Below, one piece after another: positions 6,532 through 12,444 of a DNA stretch of 15,137 nucleotides. How positions within the stretch are numbered: position 1 is the first letter of the stretch; the number at the start of each line of letters is the position of its first letter. The translations under genes and the position numbers were made by a program. The notes under the pieces are model-generated. The model was not told the origin of the DNA and ran no database searches. It saw only the letters and a program-made list of their open reading frames with translations. Location of the stretch: the NCBI GenBank assembly GCA_025454445.1, contig JALOOK010000027.1:1-15137 (forward strand), written 5' to 3'. The DNA is from Oscillatoria sp. Prado101. Lineage in GTDB: Bacteria > Cyanobacteriota > Cyanobacteriia > Cyanobacteriales > Oscillatoriaceae.

Positions 6532-7797
6532 ATGACCTTGCTAACTCAAGAAAAAACTCTGGCTGCTAAAGTTCGCCCTGATTTCCCGATTTTGCTGCAG
6601 GAAGTTAACGGGCACCGTTTGGTTTATTTGGACAATGCCGCTACGTCCCAAAAGCCTTTGCAGGTGTTGGAAACGCTGCGGGAATATTACGAGGTTTATA
6701 ATTCTAATGTGCACCGGGGCGTTCACACTCTCAGTGCGCGGGCGACTTCTGCTTATGAGGAGGCGCGGGAAAAAGTTAGCCGGTTTGTGAATGCGGCTAC
6801 CCATCAGGAGATTGTCTACACGCGCAATGCGAGTGAGGCGATTAATTTGGTTGCCTACTCTTGGGGGTTGAGCAATTTGCAGCGCGGGGATGAGGTGATT
6901 CTGTCGGTGATGGAACACCACAGCAATTTGGTGCCCTGGCAAATTGTGGCGCAAAAGACGGGTGCGGTGCTGAAGTTTGTTGAGCTGACGGAAACGCAGG
7001 AGTTCAATCTGGAGCAGTTTAAATCGCTGCTTTCGGATAAAACGAAGTTGGTGTCTGTGGTTCATGTTTCTAATACTTTGGGCTGCATTAATCCGGTGCG
7101 GGAGATTGCGGAACTGGCGCACAAGTATGGGGCGAAGGTGTTAATTGATGCCTGCCAGAGTGTGCCGCACATGGGGATTGACGTGCGGGCGATTGACTGC
7201 GACTGGCTGGTGGCTTCTGGGCACAAGATGTGCGCTCCCACCGGTATAGGGTTCCTGTACGGGAAGTTGGATGTGCTGCGCTCGATGCCTCCGTTTTTGG
7301 GCGGCGGCGAGATGATTGCGGATGTGTTTTTGGAATATTCTACTTATGCGGATGTGCCGGCAAAGTTTGAGGCGGGCACGCCGGCAATTGCGGAGGCAAT
7401 CGCGCTGGGGGCGGCGGTGGATTATCTGATGCAAATAGGCATGGATAAAATCGAAGCCTATGAGCACGAGCTGACGGCTTATTTGTTTGAGCAGTTGCGG
7501 AAAATTCCTCAAGTTAAGGTGTACGGACCGCAACCGGCTGCGGATGGCACCGGCAGGGCGGCGCTGGCGGCGTTTACTGCGGGTGAGGTGCACCCGCACG
7601 ATTTGTCTACGATTTTGGATCAGGCGGGGGTGGCGATTCGTGCGGGTCACCACTGCACGCAACCGCTGCACCGGTATTTGGGCGCTCAGTCTACGGCGCG
7701 GGCGAGTTTGTATTTTTACAATACTCGTGAGGAGGTTGATGTGTTTATTGGGGCGCTGAAGGAGGCGATTGAGTTTTTTGCCGGTATTTTTGGGTGA
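6532..7797 (+). CDS. sufS: SufS, group II cysteine desulfurase
   Basis: SufS is a PLP enzyme that removes sulfur from L-cysteine as a persulfide and supplies it to the SufBCD scaffold. The 421-aa protein has the fold-type I aminotransferase motifs: H130 (MEHHSN) stacking on the cofactor, D206 and Q209 (LIDACQS), the PLP lysine K232 (ASGHKMCAP), and the catalytic cysteine C375 in RAGHHCTQPLH. The RAGHHC context and short active-site loop mark it as group II (SufS/CsdA) rather than NifS/IscS. The N-terminus MTLLTQEKTLAAKVRPDFPIL fits the family. The ribosome site is weak. It is the last suf gene, separated from sufD by a 192-bp repeat-filled spacer, so co-transcription is inferred from order and orientation. 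Confidence 0.97.
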   Translation: MTLLTQEKTLAAKVRPDFPILLQEVNGHRLVYLDNAATSQKPLQVLETLREYYEVYNSNVHRGVHTLSARATSAYEEAREKVSRFVNAATHQEIVYTRNASEAINLVAYSWGLSNLQRGDEVILSVMEHHSNLVPWQIVAQKTGAVLKFVELTETQEFNLEQFKSLLSDKTKLVSVVHVSNTLGCINPVREIAELAHKYGAKVLIDACQSVPHMGIDVRAIDCDWLVASGHKMCAPTGIGFLYGKLDVLRSMPPFLGGGEMIADVFLEYSTYADVPAKFEAGTPAIAEAIALGAAVDYLMQIGMDKIEAYEHELTAYLFEQLRKIPQVKVYGPQPAADGTGRAALAAFTAGEVHPHDLSTILDQAGVAIRAGHHCTQPLHRYLGAQSTARASLYFYNTREEVDVFIGALKEAIEFFAGIFG

Positions 7798-7832
7798 GCT
7801 TCTGTTGGCGAATTGATAGGGGGTTTAATAAT

Positions 7833-7863
7833 GAACCGCTAAGGACGCCAAGGACGCCAAGAG
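7833..7863. repeat. GACGCCA-type dispersed repeat, uninterrupted copy
   Basis: GAACCGCTAAGGACGCCA followed by AGGACGCCAAGAG, with the core AAGGACGCC present twice in tandem. It is the intact version of the repeat that is split by 30 nt at 4104-4167. Confidence 0.75.
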
Positions 7864-7865
7864 TA

Positions 7866-7903
7866 AGTAGGGTGCGTTCCCCCCCTAGGGAATGCACCCT
7901 ACT
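7866..7903. repeat. 16-bp stem hairpin overlapping the hicB stop codon
   Basis: AGTAGGGTGCGTTCCC (7866-7881) and GGGAATGCACCCTACT (7888-7903) are reverse complements with a single mismatch that would be a G.U wobble in RNA, around a 6-nt loop. It lies about 70 bp after sufS and carries the stop codon of the degraded hicB frame on the minus strand. It may act as a 3' stem-loop for sufS, but no T-tract follows. Confidence 0.75.
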
Positions 7904-8133
7904 GCTGTCCGTTCAAATCGATGCTACCGGCAGCGGGGAGTGAGTGCTGCAACCGCAATCCTAAAATAATCCAGCCTTCTAATACTTCTTGTAACAATTC
8001 CCGACAGGCTTCCAGTCTTTCTGCATTGGCATATACCCCCTGAAACTCTGGGATTTCTCCGTAAAAAGTACCGTCTTCCAGCAACTGATAGGTGGCGCAT
8101 GCGCATGGCCGCTTGAATGTAATTTGTTAGCAT
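7899..8133 (-). pseudogene. hicB: Frameshifted hicB-family antitoxin, orphan
   Basis: HicB proteins are antitoxins of HicAB RNase toxin-antitoxin pairs. Here the N-terminus MLTNYIQAAMR (start ATG 8131-8133) is in one frame, and the remainder, LEDGTFYGEIPEFQGVYANA then LEACRELLQEVLEGWIIL, is in another. The two parts joined would give the usual 70-80 aa HicB-like partial RNase-H fold domain ending DLNGQQ. The break falls near codon 11-13, where the minus strand reads ATGCGCATGCGCC. A net one-base change there from an expected R-H-A-T-Y reading would account for the shift. No hicA is visible on either side. A sequencing error is possible but cannot be judged here. Confidence 0.75.
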
Positions 8134-8390
8134 TTTGATTCCTTTGTTAACAGTCGATCAAGACGAGCCTAAACTCGGTCTAGTTGTGCGGTCATGGTGT
8201 TTATGCTGTAACTGCTGAGATTTTACCGCGTTCAGACCGGCTCGCAACCCAACTCGACAAGCCGCCGGCAACAGCACCCCCAACTCACCCCCGGCGGGAG
8301 CAACAAAACTCAATATCCCCATTCATCAAATTTCGGTAGAATAGGATTGCCGATTAATAGCGCGGGCCAGATGTCCGCCCCAGACGCGAT
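8134..8390. other. Intergenic region, candidate pcrA promoter region
   Basis: No gene is supported in these 257 bp. The only promoter-like feature is TAGAAT at 8337-8342 on the + strand, without a good -35. If it is the native pcrA promoter, the inserted element at 8391 now separates it from the coding sequence. The stretch is C-rich, with runs such as CACCCCC around 8274-8292. Confidence 0.35.
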
Positions 8391-8545
8391 GGGAGCATCC
8401 CATTTTTGCAAAGATTGTCACCCTCACCCCCCCTTCCCCCCCTCTCCCAGGTCGGGAGAGGGGGGAAAGAATCAAGAATTCACCCCTCACCCCAAAGTGG
8501 GAGAGGGGTTGGGGGTGAGGGGAGTACAAAAATAGGATGCTCCCC
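8391..8545 (+). mobile_element. Miniature inverted-repeat element in the pcrA leader (155 bp)
   Basis: The ends GGGAGCATCCCATTTTTG (8391-8408) and CAAAAATAGGATGCTCCC (8527-8544) are reverse complements with one mismatch. ACGCGAT flanks it on both sides (8384-8390 and 8546-8552), as expected for a 7-bp target-site duplication; boundaries are uncertain by 1 bp. Inside are a perfect 12-bp stem (8437-8448 with 8454-8465, 5-nt loop) and a 10-bp stem with one mismatch (8483-8492 with 8499-8508). A second copy at 12173-12309 on the opposite strand shares ends, hairpins and the central GAATCAAGAATTC-like sequence. It is too short to encode a transposase, so it would be non-autonomous (MITE-like). It ends 27 bp before the pcrA start codon. 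Confidence 0.85.
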
Positions 8546-8572
8546 ACGCGATTGCACTCCTTCGGACTACCC

Positions 8573-10933
8573 ATGACTCAAAATACCGATTTTCTCAGCC
8601 AACTCAATCCCTCCCAGCGTCAAGCTGTCGAGCATTTCTGCGGTCCCTTGCTTGTGGTTGCTGGGGCCGGCTCCGGCAAAACCCGGGCCTTAACCTACCG
8701 GGTGGCCAACCTGATTCGCACCCACCGCGTCGATCCAGAAAATATCCTCGCTGTCACCTTTACTAATAAGGCGGCGCGGGAAATGAAAGATAGAATTGAA
8801 AAGCTGTTCGCCGGACAAATCGCTTTGGAAAAATATGGCAAATCCTTGGATGCGCTAGCAGAGGACATGCAGACAAAACTGCGATCTCGCGTCTACAAAA
8901 CTATTATCAAACCCCTGTGGGTGGGCACTTTCCACAGTCTCTGCGCCCGCATCCTCCGCTACGATATTGAGAAATACCAGGACGAAAGAGGTCGCCGGTG
9001 GAAAAGCAATTTTTCTATCCTTGACGAAGATGATGTCCAGAAAATCATTAAAGATATAATCGTCAACCAGATGAACGAGGACAGCAAAAAGTTTGAGCCG
9101 CGTTCCGTGCGAGCCGCGATTAGCAGCGCCAAAAACAAGGGCTGGACTCCCCGCGATTTCGAGCGGGATCAGCCGAATTTTCGGGGGAAGGTTATTGCTG
9201 AAGTTTACAGCCACTATCAAAACGCCCTCGCGGCGAATAATGCTCTCGACTTCGATGAGCTGATCAGAGTGCCGGTTGAGCTGTTTAAGCAAAACGAGTC
9301 GGTTCTGGGTTACTGGCATCAACAATTCTGCCATATTTTGGTGGATGAGTATCAGGACACCAACCGCGTTCAGTATGACTTGCTGCGGCTGCTGGTGACG
9401 AACAACGAATCCCCCAAAACTTTCAATAACTGGCAGAATCGCTCTATTTTTGTGGTGGGCGATGTTGACCAAGCCATTTACTCGTTCCGAATGGCGGATT
9501 TCAAGATTTTGCTGGATTTCCAGCAGGACTTTGGCGACGGTTTGCCCGATGAAGACACGCGCACGATGGTGAAGCTGGAGGAAAATTACCGCTCGACTGA
9601 GACAATTTTGGAAGTCGCAAACCAGCTGATTTATAAAAATAAGCAACGGATTGAGAAAATCTTGCGCCCCACGCGCGGCGAGGGGGAGCTGGTTTATTTG
9701 CACCATGCGGAGGATGAGGTGGAGGAAGGCGAGTTTGTGGCTGGCCAAATTCGGGACATGGTGCGCGAGTGCGCGGAATTGCAGTGGGGCAGTTTTGCCG
9801 TTCTCTACCGCACTAACGCGCAGTCGCGGGTGTTTGAAGAAGCGATGGTGCGCTGGAATGTGCCTTACAAGTTGGTGGGGGGGCTGAAGTTCTACGACCG
9901 CAAAGAGGTGAAAGATATTGTAGCGTATTTGCGGCTAATTGTCAACCCATTTGATACTATCAGTCTGTTGCGAATTATTAACACTCCCCGGCGCGGGATT
10001 GGGGACACGACTGTTGACCGGATGCTTACCGCTGCTAAGCAGCTAAATGTGCCGTTGTGGGAAATTATCTGTGATGAAGACTCGGTGAAAACTCTGGCGG
10101 GGCGGGCGGCTAAGCCGATTATTGAGTTCGCTAAGATGATGGCAAGGTGGCAGGAAACCTTGCAGCAAGCCACAGAGGAAAACCCGATTATTGGGTCGGA
10201 AATTGTTGCGGGGATTGCGGAAGAATCGGGTTACATTCAAGAACTGAAAACCAAGGGTACAGATGAAGCGCTCGACCGGCTGGCAAACGTCCAGGAGCTC
10301 GTGAACGCGGTGCTGCAATTTGAGGAAGAGAATGCCGATGCGACTTTGCAAGACTTCCTCTCTAGCGCGGCGTTAACTGCTGATGTCGATAACCTGGAAG
10401 AAGGGCAAAACCGCGTCACGCTGATGACGCTGCACTCGGCGAAGGGGCTGGAATTTCCGGTGGTGTTTATGGTGGGGATGGAGCAGGGGCTGTTACCCCA
10501 CTTCCGCAGTATGGGTGACGCCGCAGCCTTTGAAGAAGAGCGCCGGCTGTGCTATGTTGGGATTACCCGCGCTCAAGACCGGCTCTTCCTTTCGCACGCC
10601 TTGGTGCGCCGCACTTGGGGAAATCGCCAGCTGGCTGATCCTTCGGTGTTTTTGGGGGAATTGCCGAAAGAGTTTCTCACGGGAATTTTGCCAAATCTCC
10701 GCGCTGCAAAGAAGCCGGTGTTTTTCCAAAAATCGGGGAATCCGAACTCCCAAATACCCAATTCAAAATCGGTAGAGTGGAAAGTGGGAGATCGGGTGAT
10801 TCACGGAACGTTTGGGCTGGGGGAAGTCACCCACGTTTTTGGCTCTGGGAACAAAATGTCTGTGGCGGTTAAGTTTGCCGGCGTGCAAAAAATCCTCGAT
10901 CCGAAAACTGCGCCGGTGCAGAAGGTGGAATAG
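8573..10933 (+). CDS. pcrA: PcrA/UvrD-type superfamily 1 DNA helicase
   Basis: This is a 3'-5' DNA helicase of the UvrD/PcrA/Rep group, used in nucleotide-excision repair and in clearing replication obstacles. From ATG 8573 it has 786 aa. Visible motifs: Walker A GAGSGKT (31-37), motif II VDEYQDT with DEYQD at 258-262, LEENYRST (about 333-340), MTLHSAKGLEFP from about 619, and VGITRAQDRL (about 662). The C-terminus (WKVGDRVIHGTFGLGEV onwards) is the Tudor-like domain of PcrA. The linker before it contains GNPNSQIPNSK, a low-complexity insert from about residue 722. An in-frame ATG at 8537 is rejected because it lies inside the terminal repeat of the inserted element and the family starts close to the TDFLSQLNPSQRQAV motif. 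No strong ribosome site is seen. It faces the kinase gene convergently. Confidence 0.95.
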   Translation: MTQNTDFLSQLNPSQRQAVEHFCGPLLVVAGAGSGKTRALTYRVANLIRTHRVDPENILAVTFTNKAAREMKDRIEKLFAGQIALEKYGKSLDALAEDMQTKLRSRVYKTIIKPLWVGTFHSLCARILRYDIEKYQDERGRRWKSNFSILDEDDVQKIIKDIIVNQMNEDSKKFEPRSVRAAISSAKNKGWTPRDFERDQPNFRGKVIAEVYSHYQNALAANNALDFDELIRVPVELFKQNESVLGYWHQQFCHILVDEYQDTNRVQYDLLRLLVTNNESPKTFNNWQNRSIFVVGDVDQAIYSFRMADFKILLDFQQDFGDGLPDEDTRTMVKLEENYRSTETILEVANQLIYKNKQRIEKILRPTRGEGELVYLHHAEDEVEEGEFVAGQIRDMVRECAELQWGSFAVLYRTNAQSRVFEEAMVRWNVPYKLVGGLKFYDRKEVKDIVAYLRLIVNPFDTISLLRIINTPRRGIGDTTVDRMLTAAKQLNVPLWEIICDEDSVKTLAGRAAKPIIEFAKMMARWQETLQQATEENPIIGSEIVAGIAEESGYIQELKTKGTDEALDRLANVQELVNAVLQFEEENADATLQDFLSSAALTADVDNLEEGQNRVTLMTLHSAKGLEFPVVFMVGMEQGLLPHFRSMGDAAAFEEERRLCYVGITRAQDRLFLSHALVRRTWGNRQLADPSVFLGELPKEFLTGILPNLRAAKKPVFFQKSGNPNSQIPNSKSVEWKVGDRVIHGTFGLGEVTHVFGSGNKMSVAVKFAGVQKILDPKTAPVQKVE

Positions 10934-10944
10934 CGCGAGAAGTC

Positions 10945-10977
10945 AGAAACCCGGTTTCTTGAAGAAACCGGGTTTCT
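10945..10977. repeat. 15-bp perfect hairpin repeat, copy 2
   Basis: AGAAACCCGGTTTCT (10945-10959) and AGAAACCGGGTTTCT (10963-10977) form a perfect stem with a TGA loop. Its central CCC/GGG order is opposite to copies 1 and 3. It lies 12 bp after pcrA and may act as a 3' stem-loop at the convergent junction. Confidence 0.85.
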
Positions 10978-10990
10978 TAACCGGGAGCGT

Positions 10991-11023
10991 AGAAACCGGG
11001 TTTCTTGAAGAAACCCGGTTTCT
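10991..11023. repeat. 15-bp perfect hairpin repeat, copy 3, overlapping the kinase stop codon
   Basis: AGAAACCGGGTTTCT (10991-11005) and AGAAACCCGGTTTCT (11009-11023) form a perfect stem around a TGA loop. The arms equal those of copy 1 and are inverted relative to copy 2, 13 bp away. The last base belongs to the kinase TAA (minus strand), so the hairpin begins exactly at the end of that gene. Confidence 0.85.
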
Positions 11024-12444
11024 TAACTCCGCATCGCTAAAAGCGCACTCCCGTAAGCCGCCTCCACACGCACCGGCACACTCACCGGCACCCCTAAATG
11101 GCGCTCCCGAATCCGCCGCCACGCCGGATTTTTCGCACCCCCACCGGCGGTATGAACCCGCGTTAAAGCAGTTGCGCCCAACTCCCGCAACAGATGATAC
11201 CCCCGCGCCTCAATTCGCGCCATACTTTCCAGTAACCCGTGCAGGAATTCCACCGGCTCGTCTGGGCGCGGTTGCAGTCGCGGTTGCAGCTGCGAGTCGT
11301 TAATCGGGAAGCGCTCCCCCGCCTTGGTTAGCGGGTAGTAATCAAGCGGACTTTCTTTCTCGGTGTCGATGTGCCGGCTGAGACTTTCCAGCTCCTCATC
11401 GGTAAAGAATTGCCGCAGCACCGCGCCGCCGGTGTTGGAAGCGCCGCCTGCAAGCCAGAATTCACCGAGCCTGTGGCTGTAAATACCGTAGCGGGCGTCA
11501 TCAACGCGGGTGCGGCTCAACAGCTTCAGCACCAGGGTGGAACCGAGGGAAGTTACAGCCTCTCCGGGTAATTCCGCACCGCTAGCGAGAAAGGCGGCGA
11601 TGCTGTCAGTGGTGCCGGCGCACACGGCGCAATCCCGCCGCAACCCAAAGCGACTGGCAATTTCTCCAGTCACTTCCCCCACCGGCTCCCCTGGCTTGAC
11701 AATTTCCGGCAACTGCGGTAAGGAATCAATCTGGTAAATCCAGTCGGGATAGCGCAAGTTTTCGGTATCGTAACCCAGTTTCAAGGCGTTATTATAGTCA
11801 CTGACACCCAACTTTCCGTGCAGAAGAAAAGCCAGCCAATCTGCTTGGTGCAGGAGATATTTTCCTCTTGTAGAACGCTGAATATCGTCCCCACACTTCA
11901 CCCACCAAAGCAGTTTAGCCAGACTGGAAGTAGCGCTCAACACGGTATGGTTTGCCGGTGCGATTTCCCTGAGGGATTCCATCACCGCCGCACCCCGCGC
12001 ATCGCTATAGAGAAGGGGTTCAGTCACCGGCACGCCGGCGCTATCGCACAGCAAGACAGTGGAGGAGGTGCCGTCGATTGCGATCGCCCTGAGCTGGCGG
12101 CGCACTTCCGGGGGGATTTGCTCGAGCAGGGAAAACAGGGCAGTTTCCCAAAGCGCCGGCAAACCCCTTACCGGGAGCATCCCATTTTTGTAATCCCCCT
12201 CACCCTCACCGCCTGCACTTGGGGAGAGGGGAGAATTCTTGATTTTCCCCCCTCTCCGTTCATGGGAGAGGGGGGTTAGGGGGGTGAGGGTTTTAACGGG
12301 ATGCTCCCCCCTTTCCCGCTCTTGCATGCCGGCTGCCGGCACCTCAAAGGCGCAAGACGCCTGCGCGTGGGGGGTGCCGGCGCTGTCAATAGCGACAGCG
12401 CGTGCGCCAGAAGTGCCGAAATCGATGCCCAGGTAGAGATTCAT
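11023..12444 (-). CDS. FGGY-family sugar kinase, D-ribulose kinase (SePSK) type, with a 48-residue repeat-derived insertion
   Basis: FGGY kinases phosphorylate sugars with ATP; the closest relative I recognise is SePSK of Synechococcus elongatus and its plant homologue, reported as D-ribulose kinases. From the ATG at 12444 there are 473 aa. Phosphate-loop residues D8 and T11 (GIDFGTSGAR), IAIDGTSSTVLLCD, the catalytic D280 (CAGTTDSIAAFLASGA), GEAVTSLGST and the C-terminal AGGGAKN motif are all present. The frame contains the mobile element at 12173-12309, so residues 46-93 (starting GEHPVK, ending MLPVR) are foreign. Without them the protein is 425 aa, almost exactly the SePSK length as I recall it. 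The insertion falls early, in a loop between the N-terminal strands and the PALWETALFSLL helix. A TTG one codon upstream is a less likely start. The ATG shares its A with the stop of the upstream phosphatase (TGATG). Confidence 0.93.
   Translation of the reverse strand: MNLYLGIDFGTSGARAVAIDSAGTPHAQASCAFEVPAAGMQERERGEHPVKTLTPLTPLSHERRGGKIKNSPLSPSAGGEGEGDYKNGMLPVRGLPALWETALFSLLEQIPPEVRRQLRAIAIDGTSSTVLLCDSAGVPVTEPLLYSDARGAAVMESLREIAPANHTVLSATSSLAKLLWWVKCGDDIQRSTRGKYLLHQADWLAFLLHGKLGVSDYNNALKLGYDTENLRYPDWIYQIDSLPQLPEIVKPGEPVGEVTGEIASRFGLRRDCAVCAGTTDSIAAFLASGAELPGEAVTSLGSTLVLKLLSRTRVDDARYGIYSHRLGEFWLAGGASNTGGAVLRQFFTDEELESLSRHIDTEKESPLDYYPLTKAGERFPINDSQLQPRLQPRPDEPVEFLHGLLESMARIEARGYHLLRELGATALTRVHTAGGGAKNPAWRRIRERHLGVPVSVPVRVEAAYGSALLAMRS
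12173..12309 (-). mobile_element. Second copy of the miniature inverted-repeat element, inside the kinase gene (137 bp)
   Basis: On the + strand the ends are GGGAGCATCCCATTTTTG (12173-12190) and GGGATGCTCCC (12298-12308); the outer 11 bp pair perfectly. Flanks CCTTACC (12166-12172) and CCTTTCC (12310-12316) match at 6 of 7 positions, as an aged target-site duplication would. An 11-bp stem lies at 12247-12257 with 12265-12275. Read on the minus strand the element aligns with the copy at 8391-8545 throughout, including the middle AATCAAGAATTC. The minus-strand reading frame through it is open and is part of the kinase. Confidence 0.85.

Noticed and set aside
8134..8390. hicA toxin partner or tRNA next to hicB
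   Set aside because: No HicA-like sequence or tRNA cloverleaf could be recognised on either strand.
8537..8572. Upstream ATG extending PcrA by 12 residues
   Set aside because: The codon is inside the terminal repeat of the inserted element and the added residues do not resemble PcrA.
8347..8574. Small open frames on both strands over the element upstream of pcrA
   Set aside because: They are by-products of the C/G-rich hairpin sequence of the element, with no family resemblance or ribosome site.
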